Origin: Gonapodya prolifera JEL478
Taxonomy: Eukaryota > Monoblepharomycota > Monoblepharidomycetes > Monoblepharidales > Gonapodyaceae
Length of the DNA stretch: 64,000 nucleotides
Assembly (NCBI GenBank): GCA_001574975.1
Contig: KQ965820.1
Span: 103,663 to 167,662, forward strand
Reading direction: 5' to 3'
Shown here: piece by piece, positions 23,050 through 34,143 of the stretch
Position numbering within the stretch: the stretch's first letter is position 1
Layout: each line of letters starts with the position of its first letter
Program-made: the position numbers and the translations under genes
The notes under the pieces: model-generated
Told to the model about the DNA's origin: nothing
Database searches by the model: none
The model's input: only the letters and a program-made list of their open reading frames with translations

Positions 23050-24723
23050 ATGCGAGGACTCATGATGATTCGGCAACGCTCTGGAAATTTCATTCGAACC
23101 ATCAATACCCTTACCTCACTTCATCCAACCTTCTGTCGTTCATCCTGTCGGTCAACGATCTGGGTTCCACCTCATCGCGGTTCCCGATTCTTCACCTCCA
23201 CGCCCGCTACCACCCAAGCGCAGATCATTTTCGACCGGCACGTGAAAAAACTACAGCGAGATAAGAGCGTGCATCACCCGGAAAATGCCCAAACGGACTA
23301 CATTAAGGATGAGGTTGCAGAACGACTCGTGGACCGATTGATGGTGAGAAGATGGTCATTGTATGCATTGAGAGGATACTTACATTGACTCAAAAAATGC
23401 ACGTTTGACCTCTGGGTTGCGAATCCGTGTACAGGATATCAAACGTCGGTTCAAGACCGTCGTGGACCTGGGGGCTGGTTGCGGACATGTCGTAAAGTTT
23501 TTGGACAAAGAAATCTGCGAAGAAGTGATACAGACAGACATATCTCGTGGGTAATGAAAATGAGTGACATACAATGAGGGTGTCAACTCATACTGTCTGT
23601 TCCACACCTAGAACAGATGCTGGATCGGGACAAGGATAAGGAATACGAAGGTTAGCTTTCTTTTGCGCAAGTTCTTACTTTGATTGACGATTGAAGCCCC
23701 GTGTTAGTCACTATCCAACGACAAGTGGTTGACGAAGAGAACCTCTCCTTCGAGCCCGACTCTCTCGACGTCGTGCTTTCCTCACTGAGCTTGCACTGGG
23801 TCAATGATTTACCGGGAGCGCTTATTCAAGTCAATCGAGCGCTCAAGCCAGACGGAGTTTTGCTCGGCGCAATGTTTGGCGGCGACACGCTGTTTGAGCT
23901 TCGGTGGGCGTGCGCTGAATCAGATCTCACGGGAACACCTAACGTACCGTTTCGCATAGAACATCCTTGCAACTTGCGGAACTGGAAAGAGAGGGTGGGC
24001 TGTCACCGCACGTGTCTCCAATGATTAGTGAGTCATTTTCAAACACATCCGTCCACGTTGCCGATATTGTAAAAATTTTTATTCAGACGTCAGTGACATA
24101 GCGCAGCTTTTGTCTCGCGCCGGATTCACCCTGACGACAGGTGGGGTCCCAGTGTTTGACATCCCCACCAACCATCATGAACATCATATTCCATCTAGTC
24201 GACAGTGAAGAAATTGTCGTGAGATACCCGAGCATATTTGAGCTCATGGAAGATCTTGGAGCGATGGGAGAAAGCAACGCCGTCATTTCTAGGTTCGTGG
24301 TTTTGGGTTCCAGGGGAGAGTTAAACGACTGAAGCAACCATTGGGGCAACAGAAAGCCTTTTCTTCGACGAGATACACTGATTGCAGCGTCTTCTGTCTA
24401 CAAGGGTGAGTGCTTGGTCGGTGTTAACCGGTCGGAGTAGTCGGGAGATATTCAAGCGTACACATCCCATAGAGTTGTACGGAAAGGAAGACGGCTCAAT
24501 CCCTGCGACGTTCCAGGTCATTTTCCTGGTATGCTGAAGTGCCGTAACTTTCTCACCCTTGACATGAACTGAATCCTCCTCATGCCAGATTGGATGGAAA
24601 CCTTCCCCAACCCAACGAAAACCCCTGAAACCCGGCTCCGCAACACACTCGATGACAGACCTTGCCAACCCCGAGAAGATGAACGTGTTGTTTCAAGAGC
24701 AGCAACGCAAAGGAAAGGCATAG
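23050..24723 (+). CDS. NDUFAF5: NDUFAF5-like mitochondrial complex I assembly methyltransferase-fold protein
   Basis: Ten exons (23050-23343, 23435-23546, 23612-23650, 23708-23903, 23960-24027, 24087-24140, 24199-24292, 24353-24405, 24473-24528, 24589-24723) total 1101 nt, 366 residues. The first ~55 residues are basic and Ser-rich, a mitochondrial targeting sequence. [11 protein letters not shown] opens the conserved domain. SAM-binding motif I is [11 protein letters not shown]. The diagnostic NDUFAF5 blocks are [52 protein letters not shown] and [18 protein letters not shown]. In animals the protein hydroxylates an arginine of complex I subunit NDUFS7 at an early assembly step in the matrix. 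Its presence implies that this fungus keeps respiratory complex I. All introns are GT..AG; the ATG at 23050 is chosen as first in-frame, with alternatives a few codons later. Confidence 0.92.
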
Positions 24724-24856
24724 TAAACTTCGACACATCTATTGCAGAAAGCACGGCTCAAAAATAGCATCTAGTTCTAATTCAGGAGCGTAGTTCAGTG
24801 TTACGGGGTATGCACTATATCTGATGCGATTAATCATTACGATGTCAGAAATGTGG

Positions 24857-27800
24857 TTAGTCAGAGTCAGTGTCCTCGGGCTTCTCGCCCATCTTGCCAG
24901 ACGCGAGCCATTGAATGTGGCGCAGCCTCCTTCGGACTTCCCTCTCTTTCAATTCATTCCGCGTGAGGCGCTTCTTCTTCGGACCACGTTTCTCAACGGC
25001 CGTCTTCAACTGCTCGATAGAGTCCGATCCACTGCCATCTTCGAAAGCCGAGTCGTCCACCGCCGACTTGCCCTTTGTCTGGATTCGTCCGTTCTCAACG
25101 AGCCACGTTTCTGGGCAGAGGGCCGAAACGAACTCGGTGTTGTGCGAAATCATCAGCACAGCACCAGTCCAATGCCTGATGGCCACAGCGAGTCCACCGA
25201 GCGAGTCACGGTCCAGATAGTTGGTCGGCTCGTCCATGATGAGAATCTGCGGGTTCGCCCAGAGCGCGGCAGCGATCACGACCTTGACCTTTTGTCCGTC
25301 ACTCAAACTGCCGATCTTGTTGTATTGGGCAATGTCACCGGGCAATCCGACATCTTCGAAGTGTTGTCGAAGAGCCGGAGTTGTGAGCTCTCGGTATCCA
25401 AGACCTTCACGGGCCGCCACGAAGTCGTCAAACGATTGCACCAGTTTCGTGAACCCTCGCTCCACAAGTCGTTCCCGTGTCACCCAGGTGTTGTCCTTGT
25501 CCTCGAGACCGACCCATTTAATTTCGTACTGAAACGATTTCTTCTGCTTCGAACGACCGACCTGAGGGGTTCACTGTTAGTTAGATGCTCCTTCACCTCC
25601 CATAGACCATCAGTGCACCCACGAGTGACTCGATCTTGCGCAAATCCCCAGGTCGAACTTCAAGGGGGGTCTCCATGAGCTCTCGTTCCTCAACAGATAA
25701 CTTGCGACTCTGCTTTTCGAGTACTTCCTTGTCACTATCGTTCACGCGACCAGTTAACAGTATTTGTGTCAGGTCAAGAGCAAACGGCACACTTACTCTC
25801 CATTTCCGAATCGCCAAAGCATGTACTTGAGCGGTGTGTCAGTAAGGTGACGGTTGACGTGGTGCAGCGAGTGTTGCGCGATGTATCCGATTCGCAAGTT
25901 CGGGTGCTTGTTGACCTGAAGGTACCAACGTCGGTCAGCATCCCATCAGACAAGTGCCCGTGGTGGAGTTGGGCCCTTACCTCGCCCTCTTGGGGGACCA
26001 GTTCGCCCGTCAACACCTTAACCAAGGTAGATTTACCGGCACCGTTGCTAAGAGGACGGATCGTTTAAAGACCGGTGCAATCTCTCAGTATAAAGCTTTT
26101 ACTCACGGTCCAATGATGGCAACGCGGGAGGAGAGCGAAAGAGCAACTGTGACGTTTTCGAGCTGCTTCTTCGACGCGCCAGGGTACGTAAACTTAAACG
26201 TGAAGTCGTGTCAGCAAACGGCGGGCTTAACTTGTGCAAAACAAAAAGGACCTAGAACTCACCGAGCAGTTGGTCATTCGCAGGATAGATCGAGTCTGCG
26301 ACCTTTTCGTGGAGCAACGATGAGGTCTTTTGCGAAGAGGGCGAGCAGTAGACTTCAAGAACATACCTGACACCGGTCAAGAACCCAGGCGGGGGGAACT
26401 TGAACTCGACGTTGCTGTTGGAAAGCGTGTAGTACGTTTTCGCCTTATCACGCCCACGAGAGGTTATCAAAGCTTTCTCAGACAACGCCCACCAGAAGAA
26501 TTCACCTCAGGCCGCTGCTTGACAAACTCGGCGATGTTACCCCTGTAATGCTTGAGCTTCTTGTTGCGCTCGTAGTGCAGAATATCCGTGGTGACGTGCT
26601 CCAAGAACCCGGCGTCGTGGGACACGACTAGGACGGTCATGTGGGGCTGCGAAAGGAGCCAGCTCTCGAGGAAGGCGATCGACGCGACGTCTAGGTGGTT
26701 TGTCTGGAGACACGCAGGAGCTACCGTCAAGGACCACTCGACAACGCGGCGCTGGAGGACGGACTCACCGGCTCGTCCAGCAGTAGCAGGTCGGCTTTCG
26801 ACAGCATGGCACGGCACAGCTCCAGCTTCATCTTCCACCCTCCCGAAAGCCCGCCGACAGTCTTTGTGCGCTGCTCCTCGTCGAACCCGCTCTTTTCCAG
26901 CTCAGCGATGATATGGTCCCGTTTCACTTTCTTCATGAGGGGATCTGAGACAATGTGCCGAGTCAGCGATTCGCCACGGTAGGAACGGCGTGACGGGAAA
27001 CACGAACCTTCGGCAATGAAATCCACAACGTTCTTCTCCCCCTCATCGCCCTGCAGCTTGTGCTGCACGAACACTGTCCGCACCTGGTCCTGCGTCGGGA
27101 ATCCTTCCACCTTTCCTCCGGCAATCGACCTCATGAGGGTCGACTTTCCTGCACCGTCTTTTGGAGGGGGAGTTGGGAAGAGCCCGTTAGTCATCCACCA
27201 AGAAAGCCATGCCAAACCAAATTCCAACTCACTCGGCCCACACAACCCGTACCGCCGTCCTCTCCGCAGCTTAAGCTTTGTGTTGTTGAGCAGCAGCATG
27301 GTCCCGTACGCGAGGGAGAAGTCGATGTCGCACAGCAGCTCGCCGTCGGCGTCGTCGTCTTGGTAGTCTGGCGGGCGGGAGTTCTGTCCAAGTGTTGGGT
27401 GGGTGTGGTGGGCGTTAAACGCGAACACGCGCGGAACGTGGGGGGAACAGACGAACCCTGTCGATATCGTCATAGTGCTTCCACACATCCACCGCAACCG
27501 TCTCACCCGACCCCGCGCTGGGCACGTACGGCGCAACAAACGGCGCCATGGCGTGCGTCCAGTCCTTCTTGTTGAATATTCCCGTCGAGAGGAGCTCGTA
27601 CGCGTGCGCGCTGACGAGGCCGAGGGTGACGTCCAGGGCCGCCTTGGACGAGTCCGAGAGGGCGGCGATGTCGGGGTTGGAGGCGAGGAGGGTGAGGATG
27701 GTGGATTTGATTTCGGCAGGAGCGGGGAGTGGGGGTCCGTGCGCATCGTGATGATGTCCGTTCGTCTCCGCATCCCCATTCGCATCCCCATTCGCAATCC

Positions 27801-29141
27801 CATTCGCCGCCGCCCCACCACCACCCGTTGCCGCCGCATCCGCCTTAATCTTCCTAATCGTGGCCTGGGCCGCCGTCCCGAGCGCGCGGATCTCAGGGAA
27901 CGCCGCAGTCTCGACGACGCGGTCGACACCGGGCGCAATAAGGGGAAGGAAGGGCGCGGCTTCGTCTGGGTTGCGTACGAGCTTGAACAGGTTGTCCACG
28001 ATGATGGTTGTGGGGCGGAGGAGAGAGGCCGAGCGCTCGTTGAGGGCGCGCGTCAGGAGGGGGACCATGATGGCGAGGGCGGGGGCTGTGACCTGTTGGT
28101 GGGGAGGATGATGGTGAGGGGGACAGGGTCGGTGGAAGTAAAGTGGGGACAAGGACGTACCTCGGCAACGAACGTTGTCATGGCAAGTTTCTCAATAGCA
28201 GCGGGGAGTTCGCCCGGGTGCTGCATACAAGAAACAAGCGTCTCGATATGGGGCTGGATGTCCTGGTTCCCCACGACGCTGCACAGTGCCGTCATGGTCT
28301 TGACGGCCTCCTTGGACACCTTCTGGTCGATCTCGTGCAGTGGGTGCTGGACGTTCTCGATAAGGTCCGGCAGACGGGCTGCGACCTGGTTCGGGGCGGT
28401 CTTGGCGAGGCGCGCGAGGAGCTGCAGCGCGACGAGTTTCGAGGGCGCCTTGTAAGAAGGACTGCGGATGATTTCGTACAGCAGGGGCAGGATCGTGGCG
28501 GTGGTTTGTGGCAGGGTGAGCAGGATGAGTTGCTTTGTGGCCGCGAGGGCCCCGTCGGCGATTTGTTTGGATTTGTCAGAGTACATGTCGAGAAGGAGCG
28601 GGAGGAGGGGTAGTGTGAAGGGAAGCGCGGGCTGGCCGACGTCTTTCAGGCTTTGAATTCAACGGGTTGGGTATTGGATCAGAGCAACATGTCAGTCTAA
28701 CAAAAGACATCCCTTCCCGACGAACGTTCGATGATTCATCAGCTAAGCTCCACGGCGAATTGAATATGCGCTTCCACAAGAGGGAAGGCACGCTTCGCGA
28801 GAGTATTTAGTCCGCTTCGCGAGGCGCTCGCCTCCGGCGGACAGCCTCGGTCTGCGCTATCGCTAAGGCCTCGGTGTCCTCGCTATGCTCGCGGGCCTCG
28901 GTTTTCCGTGCTTCGCACTCCAGACCTCGCAGACTCACATGGCCAACAACGCCACCATAGCATTCTCCCTCTCCCTCGCGATCTTTTTATTCCTGGCCTG
29001 TCTTTCCAGCTCTGCCACAACCGGTAGGAGCACCGCGACGTCCCGTTTGGCGGCCTTGACAATGTCGCCCGAAGCGTCGAGCGCTGCGACGGAGGATTGG
29101 GAGAGCGAGAGGCGGGACAGGAGGGATGTTACGTCGTCCAT
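24857..29141 (-). CDS. TEF3: translation elongation factor 3 (EF3, ABC-F ATPase)
   Basis: Fourteen exons (29141-28939, 28650-28161, 28092-27457, 27383-27233, 27157-27008, 26944-26769, 26703-26506, 26443-26367, 26326-26263, 26192-26107, 26047-25981, 25915-25797, 25734-25623, 25561-24857) total 3234 nt, 1077 residues; yeast EF3 has 1044. Order of domains: N-terminal HEAT repeats, four-helix region, ABC1 with GPNGAGKSTLMRS, LSGGWKMKLELCRAML and LLLLDEPTNHLD, ABC2 with GPNGAGKSTLVKV, an inserted chromodomain (KKSFQYEIKWVGLEDKDNTW), then LSDGQKVKVV and ILIMDEPTNYLDRDSLGG, and a Lys/Arg-rich tail. EF3 binds the ribosome and releases E-site tRNA in fungi. Two oddities: the ABC2 signature reads LSDGQ rather than LSGGQ, and a Gly/Ala/Asn/His-rich insert (near ANGDAETNGHHHDAHG) interrupts the linker before ABC1. 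Intron 1 (28938-28651) carries a dispersed repeat. Confidence 0.95.
28651..28938 (-). repeat. EF3 intron 1 carrying an introner-like GC-rich repeat
   Basis: This 288-bp intron is the longest in the gene. In sense orientation its first half contains GCGAGGACACCGAGG, ACCGAGGCTGTCCGCCG, the 17-mer CTGTCCGCCGGAGGCGA and AATACTC. The same words, in the same order and the same orientation relative to transcription, occur in the second intron of the serine protease gene at 33431-33675. Confidence 0.7.
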
Positions 29142-29572
29142 TTCCAGTGCGGGGCGGGAAGGGCAAAGGGGGACGAAGGGGAAGGGGAAAGGGCTTTGGA
29201 ATGGAGGTGGGCTGTGGTCAAAAGAGAAAACTGGATAGAGCATGGGAAGCTCGTGGCCCCAACACGCAGGGTGGTGAATGGTGCCTGTGAAATCTGGGGG
29301 CAGCGCTGCTGTGTGAGAGCTGATTTAATGGAGTTCAGTTGTGATATTGTGAGAGAAGAGTGGTCAGACAACGAGGAAAGTCTTTTCAGTGTTTCAATGA
29401 TGATCGAAATTGGAGAGCTTATTTTAATTCGAGTGATCTTGGGTCAGAAACGAAGAGGAGTGTGGGCCACACAAAGAACTCTGTCACAGCAATGGCAGTG
29501 TGGCAAAGTAACTGCGGCAGACTTTTGTGCACACTAACTCGAATCGGTCCGCAGGACCCTTGGGCCTAGCAC

Positions 29573-29581
29573 TATAAAAAG
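29573..29581 (+). promoter_or_regulatory. TATA box facing the repeat tract
   Basis: TATAAAAAG in the context CTATAAAAAGCGCCC closely resembles the TATA box at 7828 (CTATAAAAAGCCCAC). It points on the plus strand into the gene-free repeat tract. No protein-coding gene follows for 3.3 kb. Confidence 0.4.
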
Positions 29582-29949
29582 CGCCCTCGACCACTCTCCG
29601 CATACTTACCTGTTGGACGCATTCGGGTGATCAGGAAGGCCCGGTGTGGTGGGTGGGCGATTGGCATTGCACCAACGTCTGGTTGTCTGCCTGCGGAACG
29701 GCCTTCGGGTCGTCTCCTCCGAATAATTTTTGATATGGATGGCGCACGCTGTCCCGATACTCCGATTCTAATCTAAAAATTAATGAAATGTTGCTACTCT
29801 CTGGACTGGTCTCTTCAAGCAATGGATTGAAGTGGAGCGCAGTGAATTCTTTTGGAGTGCTTGGTTCAGCGCTTCCACCTGCGCCAAACCAGGTTTTATG
29901 CCAAGCCTCCATTCGATTTACTGCTTCGCTTATGGATTATTCTCTCTGT

Positions 29950-32250
29950 CACAGCTTTCCTTCTTTGGGGTTGGTGCTTGAATGGGGCGTCCACACTTCC
30001 ATCTTCTCCAGCGACGTTTAGTATATGCCGTTTTCTCACGAAGGAGTCTTTGCTTCGGTGTGGAGCGTGGTCATCTGTCCTTCCCATTTCGGAGTGGGCG
30101 GCTGTGTTGGCAATGCCTTCACATCCATCGACTCCACATCATACTCGAACTAATCCCGCTACCCATGCACATTTCGTCGCTTTTCCGGGCTCTACCTTTT
30201 GGAGTGGAAGATTGTGTCGACCGGAGTTTCGGATATCACCATGAACTCCATGCCCTGAGGGTACATGTTTTCCAATGTTCAACTGTTCGTATGCGCTCTT
30301 ACATGTCTTGGAGTGGTGCCGCCTGTCCGTACGTCGGCTTGGACTGGTGGGATGGTTTCACAGTGACTTTTTTCGAGATGGGTGGCAATGCCTGGGGAAC
30401 GGTGCAACCATCTGCTCCAAGGCGGTTTCCGGTCCCTCCCTCTTCTGTTGTCGTTAACGATCTTCAGATTGGTTGGTGGTGCAACTGTCTGTTTCAAGTC
30501 GACTTTCAACCCCTCCATTGCATTTAAAGTTGTTGTGAAGGGTCTTTGGTTCGGAGTGGAGCGTGTTCACATTTTTCTTTCTCTATTTAGAGTCGGCATG
30601 GCGCGGCAAATGAGAATGCTTCCACAATCACCCTTCCATTTCCCTTCTCGTCTTGCCATCGCTCCACTTTTTGTACGTTGATCGAAAACGTTGTCAGCTT
30701 TTCGCGGCTTTACCTTTTGGAGTGGAATGTTGTCAGTCAGAGCCTCCGATGTCAACATACACTCCAATCCGTTCGAGCCTCCGATTCCTTTCACTGTCCC
30801 GCTGTTTATGTCTTGATATTTGTTGTCTGCTACCGATGGAACTCTTCTCTGGAGTGGGTGGTCTTGTTGTCCTCCGGCTCCAACTAATGTCAAAGCTTCG
30901 TCATTTGTCGACGCACCAATCGGAGGGGTACGGCGCACGGACGAAGGGAGGATCGAAAGTGTTGTCGACTTTGTGCGGCTCTACATGTGTGGTGATGGTG
31001 TCGGCCAGAGTTTCCAGCATCACCCATAAACACCAAATGTTTGATCCGGTACTTTTCTCTGGCCGACTTGCTACTGCAATTGCATCTGGTTACCATTCTC
31101 CCTCTAACTGAAGTTGAAAGGCAGTCACTCGTCGTCTCGTCAATCGGAGTGGTATTGAGCACGGATGACAGGAGTTGCTCATTTTTGGAATTGGTGGATG
31201 CGTCGGTGAACCCTGCGCACCCATGGTTTCCATCTTTCTCATCCATACTCTTGCATGTCTTGGAACTGTCGCCGCTTGTACGCAACTTGGTTTGGACTGG
31301 TGGAAAGGTGTCTGTGTCTTTTGAATGGATGTGATCCTGTGACGTCACTGTCCTCCCAGTCGTGGGCGAAGGCCGACACTCGTCATCCGCATCCCCAGAT
31401 TCCATCTTACACCTATGTCGTCGGAAGGTGGTGGTGTTGGGTATCCAGCACAAACCATCTGATACATTCATTTTCTGACCGACCCTCCACCGTCTTCTAA
31501 AGAGACGACTTGGTTTTTCTTTTGGTTCGGAGTGGACGGTGGTGTTGGCAAACCCTACATCACCTACTCCATTTCTTGTTCCGCTTCCTTGTAGCTCCTC
31601 TCTTCCTACATTTCATTGATCAATAGTGCTGGCGGCTTTGCGGGGCTCTACTCTGTGGAGTGGGTGATGGTACCGGTCAGAGTTTCGACATCACCTTGAC
31701 TCCAACTCCTCCGCCAATCGGAGGGAGCGGTATGGAGCACGGACACTTGAAATTGCACTTTTTAGAGCAGGAAGTTGTGTCGAATGGTACAACGAAATTT
31801 ATCCATCTTTTTCCCAGATACTTTCTCACTCGTCTTGGGGTCATCGCCGCCTGTCGGCAACTCGGTTTGGACTGGTAGGATGGTGTTGCGGCATCGTTTT
31901 TTGAGTGGATGGTGGTGTTCGCAAATTTCCACACATGACACAACCATCCACTCACCGACCACTTCTCTGGCACGCTTGTTCCTTTGTTTCGTCTCAGTTG
32001 TCTCGCAATTTCGAAGAAGTGATGCGGTGGTGTTGCACTGTAACGTTTGGAGTACTTGATGACGCAGGCGCAACCCGCGCAACCTTGCACCATGTACTTC
32101 ACGTTTGATACACTCATAATCCTCCCCTGATCACTTTTTCCTACACGTTTTGAAGTGCTACGCGCTCTCTGTTCAGTTTTGTGGGTGTTGAGGTGTGTTC
32201 GCAGATTCCTTTTTGGAATGGTGTTGTAGCATTGCTACGTCTACGCACAA
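29950..32250. repeat. tract of diverged repeats, no protein gene
   Basis: Several motifs recur in imperfect copies. Motif A (about 53 bp, GGCTCTAC..TGGAGTGG..GTC..CAGAGTTTC..CATCACC) is at 30188-30240, 30703-30755, 30973-31024 and 31642-31695. Motif B (about 57 bp, CTTGG..GCCGC.TGT..TTGGACTGGTGG) is at 30301-30356, 31254-31311 and 31829-31886. Motif C (CAATCGGAGGG..GAGCACGGA) is near 30918, 31140 and 31713. Spacing is irregular (roughly 270-670 bp). Open frames across the region are short, change frame between copies and resemble no protein. It may be a decayed tandem array, an old transposon nest or a non-coding RNA locus. The remaining sequence from 29142 to 29950 and 32250 to 32890 shows nothing else I can support. 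Confidence 0.6.
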
Positions 32251-32890
32251 CCAACTCTACTCCACTATAACTCGGCTTTTATCAGCCCCTCAAAATTTTC
32301 GTGCTTTGTTTACCATCCGCGCGTCCTCCGTTGGTGTATCGTATCCGAAATTCGGCAGCCTCGTCGTGCGCTCAGTGCATATTGGAATATTTTCATCCTT
32401 CTCCCCCGTTTCGAACTCTCTCGCGGGATACTCAAGCGATGAAGAATGATTACAGGTGTCGCTGGAACCCTTGTGGCCATCCAGCTCGATTCCGAGGAGC
32501 ACCCGGTGGTCCGGACGAGGTCTTTCCCACCTTGCAAAACGAGATTACAGAGCCATCCCTCTTACAAGGTGACCAAACTCCGCGTGTACGAAGACAGGGG
32601 AGGACCTTTCTAGTCAAGAGCGAGCTTCCCGTGACCCTGGGCCTTTAAACGAGCTCTCTCCCCATACTCACAGGCTCCAACGGATCGCGGTACTTCCTGC
32701 CGTGAACATGACATCTCGGACCTTTCCAATTTCGGACATAATTGTACCCTAAAGTGCCATAAGTGGGAGGCACTCAATCAAAAATTTGTATCTGCCGCGC
32801 CAAAAACGACGGCCAAGGACGGCGGATGAGGGCGTGAGTACGTACTCTCCGTGATACCCTGATATTATTTGCCCAACTTTACTTCCATCG

Positions 32891-34143
32891 ATGGCTCGTG
32901 TTGAGCTCGTGCCACGACAGCGGATCGCACAAGTGATCGCCCTCGTCGCGCTAGTCTCTGTTACCTTCTTGGGCACACCATCGGCGAGTCAGGTGCACGA
33001 TGTGGCTGGCGGAGTGAAGAGCTCGAATCGTGAGTGGTCGCGTACAGGAGGACCTTCCGTGCGCGATTGTCTCATCCACAACTCGAAACTGCTTCCAAAT
33101 CCAGTCGTCGTTGGCGGTGTCACAGTCGACATCGCGCAATTCCCTTACGTCGCCCTCCTTGAATCCTCCTTCGGAGCCTACGCCATACGCTGCACCGGCT
33201 CGCTCATTCAGGCCAGTCCCGTGCCCATCATCATCACCGCGGGCCACTGCGGGACCATGTCGGACGGCGCCGAGTACCGGCGCGCCTACGTCGGGCTTCA
33301 GGACACGACCGTAGCATGCGCGAGCCAGCCAACCTGCCGGATGATGAATGTGCGCTACATCGTTGGCAACCCGAACTACCAGCCCCCCACAAGCGGGGTT
33401 GACAAGACGGGCCATGACGCCGCGATATGGGTGAGTGGTGGGGATGGAGGGGGGGGGGCGGCGAGACGGAATGAACGAGGCGAAGCCGAGAGAAGTGGAG
33501 TCGAACCGTCCGAGCGGAGCGAGGACACCGAGGTCTAAGCGCCTCTAAGCACTACCCGAGTCTGTCCGCCGGAGGCGAATGATCCTGCGCGAAGTGCGTG
33601 CGGAGCAATATTGAACCGAGGCTGTCCGCCGATGGCGAATGAAGCTGAATACTCTAAATCAACCCAATTGCACAGATCCTGGAGCCCTACTACGAGTCTC
33701 GCCCCATCACGGACATCGCACCCGTGCCACTCAACACGGACCCCGCCATGCCCGCGATCGGCGACATCGATTTTGCACTCGGGTGGGGCCTCACGAACCC
33801 GGGCGGGACGCAGGGCACCGAGACCTTCCCGCAGAACTTGCAGGGCCTGAACCTGCGTGTCAACAACAACTACGACTGCGAGAGGACGTACGGGATCGAC
33901 TCCAGCTCCCGCCTTAACCTCGGTTGCGTCATTGGCGTCGTCAACGCACAGGGACAGCAGACCGCCACGTGTAACGGCGATTCGGGCGGGCCACACATTT
34001 CCCGCGGCGTGCTGTGGGGGATCACGAGCTTCGGGCCTATCCCGTGCGACCAGCGCAACATACCGGCGTCGGTGGTGCGGCTTACGGGGATCTCGACGTG
34101 GATTCAGAACACGATCGCGATGGCTAATTCGGGGCAGATTTAG
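32891..34143 (+). CDS. secreted S1-family (chymotrypsin-fold) serine protease, copy 1
   Basis: Three exons (32891-33029, 33105-33430, 33676-34143) encode 310 residues. A signal peptide (IALVALVSVTFLGTPSASQ) leads to a short propeptide and the mature N-terminal motif VVGGVTVDIAQFPYVALLES. The catalytic triad is visible: His in IITAGHCG, Asp in GHDAAIW and Ser in CNGDSGGPH. Conserved Cys pairs fit an extracellular enzyme. The residue six positions before the catalytic Ser (chymotrypsin position 189) is Ala, so trypsin-like Arg/Lys specificity is not expected. Intron 1 (75 bp) is a multiple of three and stays open, so an unspliced version would read through. Intron 2 (245 bp) is absent from the paralog at 37479-38513 and holds a dispersed repeat. 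The two paralogs have identical predicted length. Confidence 0.92.
33431..33675 (+). repeat. paralog-specific intron with introner-like repeat
   Basis: This 245-bp GT..AG intron interrupts the codons after GHDAAIW. Inside it are GCGAGGACACCGAGG and two tandem imperfect copies of CCGAG.CTGTCCGCCG..GGCGAATGA (about 33555 and 33610), with CGAAGTGCGTGCGGAG between. These words are shared in the same orientation with EF3 intron 1. The paralogous protease at 37479 has uninterrupted coding sequence at the homologous position. Confidence 0.75.

Noticed and set aside
27415-28455. Long plus-strand open frame (350 codons) opposite the EF3 gene
   Set aside because: It is antisense to a strongly conserved gene, rich in Arg/Gly, and is a composition effect of GC-rich DNA.
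28800-28930. Short spaced repeats in EF3 intron 1 considered as a CRISPR-like array
   Set aside because: Units are unequal, have no regular spacers and lie in a eukaryotic intron.
29982-30527. 181-codon open frame in the repeat tract
   Set aside because: Protein text is not domain-like, the frame is not kept between repeat copies and no splice-linked partner exists.
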